The notes beneath the pieces are model-generated. The model made no database searches and was not told where the DNA came from. It saw only the letters and a list, made by a program, of their open reading frames with translations. Made by a program: the position numbers and the translations under genes. Source: Streptomyces alfalfae (lineage in GTDB: Bacteria > Actinomycetota > Actinomycetes > Streptomycetales > Streptomycetaceae). From it: a stretch of DNA of 64,000 nucleotides. Positions 48,179 through 56,581 of this stretch are shown in pieces; position 1 is the first letter of the stretch; each line of letters begins with the position of its first letter. Where the stretch lies: positions 1 through 64,000 of the forward strand of contig NZ_QEXM01000046.1 in NCBI RefSeq assembly GCF_004127445.1, given 5' to 3'.

Positions 48179-48457
48179 GCCGAGGAGTTCGGTCAGCCCG
48201 ACGAGACCGAGGAGGGCGAGCAGGGCCGGGGCGGGGTTGCGGAGCCGTATCCGTCTCCCCGCTCTGCGGGCGGCCAGTTGCAGTCGGGCGATGGCGTCGA
48301 CGGTCGCGAGATCGGAGGTTGTCACGGCGGTGACGTCGCAGATGACGTCGGCGCCGGCCCCGTGCCTCGCGTCGGCCACCTGCTCGCAGAGACGGGGCAC
48401 GTCGTCCGGCCGCAGCGGGCCCGAGATGCGGATGAGGTGCGGTTCGGTGTCGGCCAT
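48089..48457 (-). CDS. STAS-domain protein (anti-anti-sigma-like)
   Basis: A 122-residue protein whose first 90 residues match the STAS fold: LIRISGPLRPDDVPRLCEQV, then VICDVTAVTTSDLATVDAIARLQLAARRAG, then LLALLGLVGLTELLG. The serine or threonine used for phosphorylation in SpoIIAA-like proteins would be in TTSDLATVDA. The last 30 residues are acidic and poorly conserved in type. It overlaps the convergent sigma factor gene by 90 bp at the 3' ends, so the tail is constrained by the opposite strand. ATG 48457 begins MADTEPHLIR. Confidence 0.72.
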   Translation of the reverse strand: MADTEPHLIRISGPLRPDDVPRLCEQVADARHGAGADVICDVTAVTTSDLATVDAIARLQLAARRAGRRIRLRNPAPALLALLGLVGLTELLGLVVEMERHPEEGEPPLGVQEAVEAGDPAL

Positions 48458-48521
48458 GCAGGGTGGACCGCCGGGGCGTGCGGAACTCATCGGTGGGTCC
48501 GAGCGGTGAAGCCTGCGTGCG

Positions 48522-49102
48522 TCAGTCCACGGGGAACGCGCTGGTGTAGATCTCCAGGTCGAAGGGGGCGGGGAGTGTGACCGGCTCGCCGAACTTGCAG
48601 GCGCTCAGAACTCGGTACACGTCGCCTTGCGGCTCACCGTAGAGGGTGATGGTGGGGCCGCCGGCGGCCCAGCGGTCGATGAGCAGGTAGAGGGGAATGC
48701 CCGCGGCGGTGGGCGGCGGGCTTGCTGACGCGGTCGTGGCGGGCGTTGGAGGGCGAGGTCACCTCGACGACGAGTTCGGCGGCGCCTGCCGGAACGTGGT
48801 TGCCTGGAACCTCCACCTCAGCGATCGGCACAACCACCAGGTCAGGGATGAACATGCCTACCTGGAGGGGACGGCAACGGACAGCGTCTGGAAGAACCCC
48901 AGTCCTCGGGAAGCACGGAGTCAAGGCAGCGGTGCACCTTCTCCGCGATGACGTTGTGCTGAATGGACGGGCTGGGCGACACGGTGATGACCCCTTCAAT
49001 GATCTCCACCTTGCTGCCCTCGGGCTACTCCATCTCCTCCCAGAGCCGGACGAGGTCGTCCCAGCTCTGACCAGGCTCATGGCCTACGGTGAGTGCGCTC
49101 AT
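48522..49102 (-). pseudogene. Decayed Uma2-family (DUF820) nuclease-fold gene
   Basis: The minus strand reads as a Uma2 protein broken several times. It starts at 49102 (MSALTVGHEPGQSWDDL), meets TAG at 49025-49027, continues in frame with VEIIEGVITVSPSPS and VIAEKVHRCLDSVLPEDWG, then shifts frame near 48890. It resumes with GMFIPDLVVVPIAEVEVPG, then ELVVEVTSPSNARHDR, shifts again near 48700, and ends with IPLYLLIDRWAAGGPTITLY and FDLEIYTSAFPVD at a TGA (48522). Uma2 proteins have a restriction-endonuclease-like fold and are extremely numerous in Streptomyces. At least one stop and two or three frameshifts make it non-functional unless the sequence contains errors. Confidence 0.82.
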
Positions 49103-49142
49103 GGCGGTCTCCTTCTCAGGTGCGTCGCCGATCCCAGCATGC

Positions 49143-49178
49143 CGAACGGGACCGGTGGCGGTCCACCGGTCCCGTTCG
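49143..49178 (-). terminator. Hairpin terminator after deoA
   Basis: A perfect 16-bp stem with a 4-base CGGT loop starts 46 bp after the deoA stop codon. It can also stop transcription from the opposite side. Confidence 0.8.
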
Positions 49179-49224
49179 CCCGTACGAGTACGCCTTGGCC
49201 AAAGCCCCGTCCCAGGGCGTGGGG

Positions 49225-50502
49225 TCAGCCGATCCGGTCGAGCACGATCGGCGTCGGCGCGAAGGGCGTTCCCGCCGCAGCGATGTCGAACGCGCCCTCC
49301 AGGGACTGGAGCGCGTACGCGAAGCGTTCCGGGGTGTCGGTGTGGAGGGTGAGGAGAGGGGCGCCCGCCTCGACGGAGTCGCCCGGCTTCGCGTGAAGCT
49401 CCACGCCCGCGCCCGCCTGGACGACGTCCTCCTTGCGGGCACGGCCCGCGCCGAGACGCCAGGCGGCGACGCCGACGTCGTAGGCGTCCAGGCGGGTCAG
49501 GACGCCGGAGGACGGGGCCGTCACCACGTGGGTCTCGCGGGCCACCGGCAGCTTCGCGTCCGGGTCGCCGCCCTGGGCCGCGATCATGCGGCGCCACACG
49601 TCCATCGCCGAGCCGTCGGCCAGCGCCTTGGCGGGGTCGGCGTCCTTCAGGCCCGCCGCGTCGAGCATCTCGCGGGCCAGGGCGAGGGTCAGCTCGACGA
49701 CGTCGGCGGGGCCGCCGCCCGCGAGGACCTCCACGGACTCCCGGACCTCAAGGGCGTTGCCGGCCGTGCGGCCGAGGGGGGTCGACATGTCCGTCAGCAG
49801 GGCCACCGTGCGGACGCCGCTGTCGGTGCCCAGCTCGACCATCGTGGACGCCAGTTCCCGCGCGTCACCGAGGTTCTTCATGAAGGCGCCGGTGCCGACC
49901 TTGACGTCGAGGACGAGCGAGCCCGTGCCCTCGGCGATCTTCTTGGACATGATGGACGACGCGATCAGCGGGATCGCCTCGACCGTGGCGGTGACGTCCC
50001 GCAGGGCGTAGAGCTTCTTGTCGGCGGGCGCCAGGCCGTCGCCGGCCGCGCAGATGACCGAGCCGACGCCGTCGAGGACGCTCAGCATCTCCTCGTTGGA
50101 GAGCAGCGCGCGCCAGCCGGGGATGGCCTCCAGCTTGTCCAGGGTGCCACCGGTGTGGCCGAGGCCCCGGCCCGAGAGCTGCGGGACGGCCGCGCCGCAC
50201 GCGGCGACCAGCGGGGCGAGCGGCAGCGTGATCTTGTCGCCGACGCCGCCCGTGGAGTGCTTGTCGGCGGTCGGGCGGGAGAGCGAGGAGAAGTCCATGC
50301 GCTCACCGGAGGCGATCATCGCGGCGGTCCAGCGGGCGATCTCCCTGCGGTTCATGCCGTTGAGCAGGATCGCCATGGCGAGGGCGGACATCTGCTCGTC
50401 GGCGACCGCGCCGCGCGTGTACGCGTCGATGACCCAGTCGATCTGCTCGTCGCTGAGCTCGCCCCGGTCGCGCTTGGTGCGGATGACGGAGATGACGTCC
50501 AT
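49225..50502 (-). CDS. deoA: Thymidine phosphorylase
   Basis: Phosphorolysis of thymidine and deoxyuridine to base plus 2-deoxyribose-1-phosphate, which goes through phosphopentomutase to DeoC. The 425-residue product has the family signature SGRGLGHTGGTLDKLE and phosphate-binding KHSTGGVGDK. DVKVGTGAFMK and the C-terminal GDSVEAGAPLLTLHT domain are also present. ATG 50502 is used since GGAAGG lies 8 nt upstream; an ATG two codons earlier sits too close to it. It has its own operator and promoter, separated from cdd by a hairpin. Confidence 0.95.
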   Translation of the reverse strand: MDVISVIRTKRDRGELSDEQIDWVIDAYTRGAVADEQMSALAMAILLNGMNRREIARWTAAMIASGERMDFSSLSRPTADKHSTGGVGDKITLPLAPLVAACGAAVPQLSGRGLGHTGGTLDKLEAIPGWRALLSNEEMLSVLDGVGSVICAAGDGLAPADKKLYALRDVTATVEAIPLIASSIMSKKIAEGTGSLVLDVKVGTGAFMKNLGDARELASTMVELGTDSGVRTVALLTDMSTPLGRTAGNALEVRESVEVLAGGGPADVVELTLALAREMLDAAGLKDADPAKALADGSAMDVWRRMIAAQGGDPDAKLPVARETHVVTAPSSGVLTRLDAYDVGVAAWRLGAGRARKEDVVQAGAGVELHAKPGDSVEAGAPLLTLHTDTPERFAYALQSLEGAFDIAAAGTPFAPTPIVLDRIG

Positions 50503-50556
50503 TGGCATGTCCTTCCAGCGGTACAACAGCGTACGTATGCGGATGTGTTCGGGACT

Positions 50557-50568
50557 CTACGCGCATAG
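50557..50568. promoter_or_regulatory. Nucleoside-regulon operator candidate, deoA
   Basis: CTACGCGCATAG, one base off the perfect palindrome, flanked by T and A so that TCTA...TAGA is symmetric. It overlaps a TAGAGT -10-like hexamer on the minus strand (50554-50559). A 45-base leader with a GGAAGG ribosome site then leads to deoA. Confidence 0.7.
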
Positions 50569-50584
50569 AGGGCAGAGATGAAGG

Positions 50585-50628
50585 CGGCCCCGCACCCCGG
50601 ATCCGCATGATCCGGAGGGCGGGGCCTT
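50585..50628 (-). terminator. Hairpin between cdd and deoA
   Basis: GC-rich arms (GGCCCCGC and GCGGGGCC) enclose an inner perfect pair, CCGGATC and GATCCGG, with a 5-base loop. It lies directly after the cdd stop and before the deoA operator, so the two genes are probably separate units. Confidence 0.75.
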
Positions 50629-50634
50629 CCGTGC

Positions 50635-51036
50635 TCAGCCGAGGTGCTGCGGGCCGAACGCGTCCGGCAGCATCTCCGCGAGGGCGCGGACGCCGGAGGC
50701 CGTCTCCAGGAGCAGCTCCGGGCCCCCGAACTCGTACAGGAGCTGGCGGCAGCGGCCGCACGGCATGAGGATCTCGCCCTTGCCGTCCACGCACGTGAAG
50801 TGGGTGAGCCGGCCGCCCCCGGTGAGCTGGAGCTGCGAGACGAGGCCGCACTCGGCGCACAGGCCGAGGCCGTAGGAGGCGTTCTCCACGTTGCAGCCGG
50901 AGACCGTCCTGCCGTCGTCTACCAGGGCCGCGGCGCCGACCGGGAACCCGGAGTAGGGCGCGTACGCGCGGGACATGGCCTCGCGCGCGGCTTCCCGCAG
51001 GGCGTCCCAGTCGGTGGCTGCGGCAGCAGTCGTCAC
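50635..51036 (-). CDS. cdd: Cytidine deaminase
   Basis: Deaminates cytidine and deoxycytidine to uridine and deoxyuridine. It is a 133-residue tetrameric-type enzyme with YSGFPVGAAAL, NVENASYG, the zinc-site CAECGLV (Cys, catalytic Glu) and PCGRCRQLL (two Cys ligands). The GTG at 51036 overlaps the stop codon of the upstream permease by 4 bp, so it is the last gene of the nucleoside transporter operon and deaminates imported cytidine. The ribosome site is AAGGGACAAGG. Confidence 0.95.
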   Translation of the reverse strand: MTTAAAATDWDALREAAREAMSRAYAPYSGFPVGAAALVDDGRTVSGCNVENASYGLGLCAECGLVSQLQLTGGGRLTHFTCVDGKGEILMPCGRCRQLLYEFGGPELLLETASGVRALAEMLPDAFGPQHLG

Positions 51037-52295
51037 TTGCCTTGTCCCTTCCGGTACGGCATTCCGTCCGCCTTCGGCATGCGCAGCCGCTGGGCGGAGA
51101 GCGAGAGGACCAGCAGGGTCACCACGTACGGCGTGGCGGTGACGACCTGGTTGGGCACCTCGTCGGTCAAGCCGTACCACACGAACATCAGCGCGGAGAC
51201 GGCCGCGGTGATCGCCGCGGGGATGTGCCGCTTGCGCCAGACGAGGTAGATCGCGCCGATGACCAGCAGGATCGCGAGGAGCAGCAGGAGCGCGTGGACG
51301 TTGGTGCCGCCACCTCGGAGCTTCAGGCTGTCGGTGTAACCGAACAGGCCCGCGCCGAGCGCGAGGCCGCCCGGCATCCAGTTGCCGAAGATCATCGCGG
51401 CGAGGCCGATGTAGCCGCGCCCGCCGGTCTGTCCCTCCAGGTAGATGTTGGAGGCGACCAGGGAGAGGAAGGCGCCGCCGAGGCCCGCGAGGCCGCCGGA
51501 GATGACCACGGCCAGGTACTTGTACTTGTAGACGTTGACGCCCAGCGACTCGGCCGCGATCGGGTTCTCGCCGCAGGACCGCAGGCGCAGGCCGAACGAG
51601 GTGCGCCACAGGACCCACCAGCTCAGCGGCACCATCGCCACGGCGATGACGGTGAGCGGCGACAGGTCGGTGATGAGGCCGCCGATCAGGCCGGCGAGGT
51701 CCGAGACCAGGAACCAGTGCTTGTCGTTCAGGTCCCGGAGCCCGTCCGAGAGGCCCGGCACGGAGAAGTTCCCGAGCGATTCGACGGGCGGCGACTGCTT
51801 CGACGTACCGCCCTCCTCGCCCTCGAAGGCGAAGGTGGCGAGGTAGCGGGTGGCGCCGAGGGCCAGGATGTTCAGGGCCACACCGGAGACGATGTGGTTG
51901 ACGTTGAACGTGATCGTGACGATCGCGTGCAGCAGTCCGCCGAGCGCGCCGCCGAGGATGCCGAAGAGGACGCCGACCCACGGGCCCCACTGGAAGCCCG
52001 CCCAGGCGCCGAACCACGTGCCGAGGATCAGCATGCCCTCGAGGCCGATGTTGACCACGCCCGCGCGCTCGGCCCACAGGCCGCCGAGGCCCGCGAGGCC
52101 GATCGGCACGGCGAGCTTGAGGGCCGTGGACATCTGGCCGGTGGACGTGATGCCGTCCGCGCCCGTGATGAGGCGGACCACGGAGGTCAGCACCAGGACG
52201 CCCGCGATGATCAGCAGCAGGACGGGGAGCGAGACGCGGCGGCGGCCCGGCGAGGGCTGCTTGGCCGAGGGCTTGGCGACGGTTGCCGTGCTCAT
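51033..52295 (-). CDS. Nucleoside ABC transporter permease (YufQ/NupQ-like)
   Basis: A 420-residue membrane subunit with about ten helices. The signature LWAERAGVVNIGLEGMLILG and the coupling-helix region SCGENPIAAESLGVNVYKYKYLAVV are typical of permeases that work with BMP-family nucleoside-binding lipoproteins. An insertion (residues about 165-200, GEEGGTSKQS to LRDLNDKHW) forms an external loop. ATG overlaps the stop of the preceding permease gene (ATGA), and its own stop overlaps cdd. Confidence 0.93.
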   Translation of the reverse strand: MSTATVAKPSAKQPSPGRRRVSLPVLLLIIAGVLVLTSVVRLITGADGITSTGQMSTALKLAVPIGLAGLGGLWAERAGVVNIGLEGMLILGTWFGAWAGFQWGPWVGVLFGILGGALGGLLHAIVTITFNVNHIVSGVALNILALGATRYLATFAFEGEEGGTSKQSPPVESLGNFSVPGLSDGLRDLNDKHWFLVSDLAGLIGGLITDLSPLTVIAVAMVPLSWWVLWRTSFGLRLRSCGENPIAAESLGVNVYKYKYLAVVISGGLAGLGGAFLSLVASNIYLEGQTGGRGYIGLAAMIFGNWMPGGLALGAGLFGYTDSLKLRGGGTNVHALLLLLAILLVIGAIYLVWRKRHIPAAITAAVSALMFVWYGLTDEVPNQVVTATPYVVTLLVLSLSAQRLRMPKADGMPYRKGQGK

Positions 52296-53431
52296 CGGGC
52301 AGCCACCTCCTTCACGGAGTCGTTGTTGCCGTTGTTGCCGTTCGCCCGGGCGGCGGCGGCCAGTTCCTCACCTACGCGGCGCTGCTGACGGCGCAGGCCC
52401 CAGCGGCGCACCTCCTCGTAGGAGACGACGACCGCGATCACGATGAGGCCCTGCATGATCACCGCGATCTCCTTGTCGTACGCCTCCGGCTGGGCGTAGT
52501 CGAGGGCGGGCGACGCCTTGTCGAGGAAGGCCCAGAGCAGCGCCGCGAAGGCGATGCCGACCGGGTTGTTGCGGCCGAGCAGCGCGATGCCGATGGCGGT
52601 GAAGCCGAGGCCCGCGGGGAAGGAGAGGCTGTAGGTGTGGGTGTCGCCGAGCAGGATCGGCAGGCCCGCGAGGCCCGAGACCGCGCCGGAGATCAGCATG
52701 GCGCTGAGCACCATGCGCTTGGCGTTGACGCCGGAGGCCGCGGCGGCCGACTCGGAGGCGCCGGTGGCGCGCAGGTCGAAGCCGAACCGGGTGCGGTTGA
52801 GGATCAGCCAGTACAGGACGCCCGCGAGGACCGCGATGACCACGAAGCCGTAGATCTCGCCGCCCGCGACCTCGATGCCGGGGAACCAGCCGGACTTCTC
52901 CATGACGCCGGTCGTCTGGTTGTTGCCGACCGGGACGCCGAAGTTCTCGGTGAGGGTGAGGTAGGCGATGACGCTCGTCGCGATGGCGTTGAGCATGATC
53001 GTCGCGACGACCTCGCTGACGCCGCGGGTGGTCTTGAGGATGCCCGCGATGCCGGCCCAGAAGGCGCCGGTGAGCATGGCGACCAGCATGAGCATGGGGA
53101 TCTGCAGGAACGACGGCAGCGCGAGGTGCGTGCCGACGACGGCGGTCACCATCGCGGCCAGGCGGTACTGCCCGTCCACGCCGATGTTGAACAGGTTCAT
53201 GCGGAAGCCGATGGCCACCGCGAGCGCCGCCAGGTAGTACATCCCGGCCTGGTTGAGGATCAGGACCTGGATGTCGGAGAAGGTGGCCTGCTCCAGCATC
53301 AGGCTGTACGGCTCGATCGGGCTCTTGCCCGAGGCGAGCAGCACGACCGAGGTCAGCGCCACGGCCACCACGAGGGCGATGACCGGTCCGGCCACCGCGA
53401 GGAGCACACGCTCCCTGTCGAACTTCTTCAT
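52292..53431 (-). CDS. Nucleoside ABC transporter permease (YufP/NupP-like)
   Basis: A 379-residue permease with about nine membrane helices. RMNLFNIGVDGQYRLAAMV is the counterpart of the NIGLEGM motif of its partner, and RATGASESAAAASGVNAKRMVL is the cytoplasmic coupling segment. The C-terminus is a long polar tail containing an NGNNGNN stretch. The ATG overlaps the ATPase stop codon by 4 bp, so ATPase, two permeases and cdd are translationally coupled. Confidence 0.93.
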   Translation of the reverse strand: MKKFDRERVLLAVAGPVIALVVAVALTSVVLLASGKSPIEPYSLMLEQATFSDIQVLILNQAGMYYLAALAVAIGFRMNLFNIGVDGQYRLAAMVTAVVGTHLALPSFLQIPMLMLVAMLTGAFWAGIAGILKTTRGVSEVVATIMLNAIATSVIAYLTLTENFGVPVGNNQTTGVMEKSGWFPGIEVAGGEIYGFVVIAVLAGVLYWLILNRTRFGFDLRATGASESAAAASGVNAKRMVLSAMLISGAVSGLAGLPILLGDTHTYSLSFPAGLGFTAIGIALLGRNNPVGIAFAALLWAFLDKASPALDYAQPEAYDKEIAVIMQGLIVIAVVVSYEEVRRWGLRRQQRRVGEELAAAARANGNNGNNDSVKEVAAR

Positions 53432-55017
53432 CGGATGTCGTCCTCCTCCGAGCCGTCACCGGACTCGACGTGTTCCAGGTGACCGGAGGCGGCACCCGTC
53501 ATCGCCGACCCCAGTTCCTCCGGCGTGATGGTGGCCGGGTCGGCGTCCGCCACGAACTGCCCGCGGTAGATCACGCGGAGGGTGTCGGAGAGGCCGATCA
53601 GCTCGTCGAGGTCCGCGGAGATCAGCAGTACGGCGAGGCCCTCACGGCGGGCCTCCCGGATCTGGTCCCAGATCTGCGCCTGCGCGCCGACGTCCACACC
53701 GCGGGTGGGGTGGGCGGCGATCAGGAAGCGCGGCTTGTGGCTCATCTCGCGGCCGACGATCAGCTTCTGCTGGTTGCCGCCGGAGAGCGAGGCCGCCGTC
53801 ACGTCGATGCCGGGCGTACGGACGTCGTACTCCTCGACGATGCGGCGCGTGTCGGCCTGGGCGCTCTTGAGGTCCAGCCAGAAGCCCACCTTGCCGCCCG
53901 CGTTCGGCCGCTCGGTGACGTGGCCGAGGATGCGGTTCTCCCACAGCGGGGACTCCAGGAGGAGTCCGTGGCGGTGGCGGTCCTCGGGGATGTAGCCGAT
54001 GCCGTCCTCGCGCCGCTTGCGCGTGGGGTGGGCGGTGATGTCCTCGCCCGCCATGCGGATCGCGCCCGAGTCGGCGTGCTTGAGGCCGATGAGCGCGTCG
54101 ATCAGCTCGGTCTGGCCGTTGCCCTCGACACCCGCGATGCCGAGGACCTCGCCCTCGTGGATCGTGAACGAGATGTCGTCGAGCAGGGCCCGGCCCGAGT
54201 CGCCCTCGGCGAGCAGCTTCAGGTTCTCGACCTGGACCATCGGCCGGTCGGTGACCGTCGACTCCGCCGTCTCCGGGGTGGGCAGCTCGCTGCCGACCAT
54301 CAGTTCGGCGAGCTGGCGCGGCGTCGTCTCGGCGGGGACGGCCGTGCCGACCGTCGTGCCGCGCCGGATGACGGTGATGTCGTCGGCGACGGAGAGGACC
54401 TCGCCCAGCTTGTGGGAGATGAAGATGACGGACAGGCCCTCGGACTTCAGCTCGCGCAGGTTGTCGAAGAGCGCGTCGACCTCCTGCGGCACGAGCACGG
54501 CCGTGGGCTCGTCGAGGATCAGCGTGGTGGCGCCGCGGTAGAGGACCTTGAGGATCTCCACGCGCTGGCGGTCGGCCACGCCGAGGTCCTCGATGTACGC
54601 GTCGGGGCGCACGCCGAGGCCGTAGCGGTCGGAGAGGTCGAGGATCGCGCGGCGGGCGGCGCCGCCGATGCCGTGCAGCTTCTCGCTGCCGAGAACGATG
54701 TTCTCCAGGACGGTCAACTGGTCGGCCAGCATGAAGTGCTGGTGCACCATGCCGATGCCGCGGGCGATGGCGTCGGCGGGGCTGCCGAAGGCGACCTGCT
54801 CGCCGTCGACGGTGATGGTGCCCTCGTCCGGCTTCTGCATGCCGTAGAGGATCTTCATCAGGGTCGACTTGCCCGCGCCGTTCTCGCCCACGAGGGCGTG
54901 CACGGTGCCCTTGCGGACGGCGAGGCGGATGTCGTGGTTGGCCACGACTCCGGGGAAGCGCTTGGTGATGCCGACGAGTTCGACGGCGATGGGCGGAGGG
55001 TTGGTGGACGCGTCGAT
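53428..55017 (-). CDS. Nucleoside ABC transporter ATPase (two-domain, RbsA/YufO-like), apparent ATC start
   Basis: Energises nucleoside uptake. It has two ABC domains in one chain, about 529 residues. The first has Walker A GENGAGKST, signature LGVADRQRVEIL and Walker B TLILDEPTAVL. The second has GVEGNGQTE and LSGGNQQKL as signature, with degenerate catalytic residues in FLIAAHPTRG, as in RbsA-like ATPases. No ATG, GTG or TTG exists in frame between the promoter region and residue 25 (GTG, which would cut the first beta-strand). A strong GAGGAG lies 8 nt before ATC (55015-55017), so this ATC is proposed as the start. A one-base sequence error is the alternative. Confidence 0.88.
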   Translation of the reverse strand: MDASTNPPPIAVELVGITKRFPGVVANHDIRLAVRKGTVHALVGENGAGKSTLMKILYGMQKPDEGTITVDGEQVAFGSPADAIARGIGMVHQHFMLADQLTVLENIVLGSEKLHGIGGAARRAILDLSDRYGLGVRPDAYIEDLGVADRQRVEILKVLYRGATTLILDEPTAVLVPQEVDALFDNLRELKSEGLSVIFISHKLGEVLSVADDITVIRRGTTVGTAVPAETTPRQLAELMVGSELPTPETAESTVTDRPMVQVENLKLLAEGDSGRALLDDISFTIHEGEVLGIAGVEGNGQTELIDALIGLKHADSGAIRMAGEDITAHPTRKRREDGIGYIPEDRHRHGLLLESPLWENRILGHVTERPNAGGKVGFWLDLKSAQADTRRIVEEYDVRTPGIDVTAASLSGGNQQKLIVGREMSHKPRFLIAAHPTRGVDVGAQAQIWDQIREARREGLAVLLISADLDELIGLSDTLRVIYRGQFVADADPATITPEELGSAMTGAASGHLEHVESGDGSEEDDIR

Positions 55018-55055
55018 GGCGCACTCTCCTCGGGGAACTGAAGGAAAGGGGCCGC

Positions 55056-55067
55056 CTACGCGCGCAG
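55056..55067. promoter_or_regulatory. Nucleoside-regulon operator candidate, ABC transporter operon
   Basis: CTACGCGCGCAG, one mismatch to the palindrome, 39 bp upstream of the ATPase start. It would control ATPase, two permeases and cdd together. Confidence 0.6.
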
Positions 55068-55273
55068 TGCCCCTGCTATTTGGTGCTGCTGGGTCCTCGT
55101 GGATGCTGCTGAGGAGGCCCCTCGCACGAAGTGCCGTGGTACGAGGGGGGAATCGGGCCGCGGTCCGCGCGAACGGGGCGCGGGGTGAACCATCGTCCCC
55201 CACACCCCGTCGCACGGACATCCCGCTGCCGTCACGGCGTCACGCCGTCATGTCATGGCCTTGTGGCGTGACC

Positions 55274-56326
55274 TTACGGCGTGGCCTTGACCTTGATCTT
55301 CCCGTCCTTGATGCCCGCCTCGGCCTTCTCGAGGGCGGCCTGGACGTCCTTCATCTTCATGAACTCGGGGTTCGACTCGGCGAGCGAGACACCGCCGGAC
55401 TTGAGGTCGGCGCGGACGACGCCGCCCTTGGCGGTGCCGTCCTCGACGGCCTTGGCCAGGTTGTAGACCGAGCCCGCGACGTCCTTGAGGGCGGACGTCA
55501 GGATGTACTTCTTGTACTTGGCGAGCGCGTCCTGCTTGTACTGGTCGGAGTCGACGCCGATCGCCCAGACCTTCTTGGCGGCGGCGGCCTCGATGACGCC
55601 CTGACCGGAGAGGCCCGCGGCGTGGTAGACCACGTCGGCGCCCTTCTCGATCTGGCCCTGCGCGGCCGTCTTGCCCTTGTCGGGGCTGGTGAAGCCGCCG
55701 TCCTCGGCCTTCTCCGTCAGGTACTGCTTGACGACCTTGACCTTGGGGTCGGTGTCCTTGACGCCCTGCGCGTAGCCCGCCTCGAACTTGTGGATGAGGG
55801 GGACGTCCACGCCGCCGACGAAGCCGACGGTCTTGGACTTGGTGGTCTTGGCGGCGGCGACACCCGCGAGGTAGGACGCCTCCTGCTCGCTGAAGACCAG
55901 GTCGGAGACGTTGTCCGCCTTGACGGTCTCGTCGTCGACGATGCCGAAGGTGGTCTTCGGGAACTTCGCCGCGACCTCCTTGATGGCGGGCGCGTAGGCG
56001 TAGCCGACACCGATGACGGGGTTGTAGCCCTGCTTGGCGAGCTGCGTCAGGCGCTGCGCCTTGTCGGCGTCGGACTCGCCGTCGACCGGCTCGACGGCCT
56101 TCTCACCGGTCTTGAACTCGGCGGCGGCCTTCTTCATGCCCTGGGTGGCGGCATCGTTGAAGGACTGGTCGCCGGCGCCACCGACGTCGTAGGCGATGGC
56201 GACGCCCTTGTTCTTGTCGTCCTTGCTCGCGGCGGCGTCGCTGGACGTGCCACCACAGGCGGAGACGGAGACGGCAAGGGCCGCGGTCGCGGCGCCCGCG
56301 ACAGCAATTCGAGACACCCGGCGCAT
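55274..56326 (-). CDS. BMP-family nucleoside-binding lipoprotein 1
   Basis: Extracellular substrate-binding lipoprotein for the nucleoside ABC transporter. The 350-residue product has lipobox VSAC at residues 21-24 and BMP motifs IAYDVGGAGDQSFNDAA, GIVDDETV, SYLAGVAAA, FVGGVDVPLIHKFEAG and GLSGQGVIEAA. AIGVDSDQYKQ is also present. It is about 60% identical by eye to the neighbour at 56582-57667. The ATG has an AAGGAG ribosome site. Its own operator variant lies 75 bp upstream. Confidence 0.94.
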   Translation of the reverse strand: MRRVSRIAVAGAATAALAVSVSACGGTSSDAAASKDDKNKGVAIAYDVGGAGDQSFNDAATQGMKKAAAEFKTGEKAVEPVDGESDADKAQRLTQLAKQGYNPVIGVGYAYAPAIKEVAAKFPKTTFGIVDDETVKADNVSDLVFSEQEASYLAGVAAAKTTKSKTVGFVGGVDVPLIHKFEAGYAQGVKDTDPKVKVVKQYLTEKAEDGGFTSPDKGKTAAQGQIEKGADVVYHAAGLSGQGVIEAAAAKKVWAIGVDSDQYKQDALAKYKKYILTSALKDVAGSVYNLAKAVEDGTAKGGVVRADLKSGGVSLAESNPEFMKMKDVQAALEKAEAGIKDGKIKVKATP

Positions 56327-56400
56327 AGAGACGAACTCCTTGAGTCAAGCAAGCACAAGAACGTACGAGCGCCTCACCTGGCGCTGATTTCGCCGCAGCG

Positions 56401-56412
56401 TAACGCGCGTAG
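56401..56412. promoter_or_regulatory. Nucleoside-regulon operator variant, first BMP gene
   Basis: TAACGCGCGTAG; reading the minus strand, CTACGCGCGTTA. One half-site is perfect and the other has two changes at its end. The same variant precedes the second BMP gene with similar flanks, indicating a duplicated promoter. Confidence 0.6.
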
Positions 56413-56499
56413 ACCTGACATAAGAACCCTTCTGTCCGGTCCGTTATCGAGCTGTGGCCACGCGGCGTCGAAGGGATGACGGGGGCACGAACACGCCAA

Positions 56500-56525
56500 G
56501 GGCGCCCCCGTCGACAGGGGCGCCC
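56500..56525 (-). terminator. Hairpin terminator after the second BMP gene
   Basis: Perfect 9-bp arms GGGCGCCCC and GGGGCGCCC with an 8-base loop, 57 bp after the stop codon at 56582. Confidence 0.75.
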
Positions 56526-56581
56526 AGGTGGCAGAGGGGGTGCTACGTAAAACCTTCTGCGCCCCCGCGGCGGGTTCCGCC

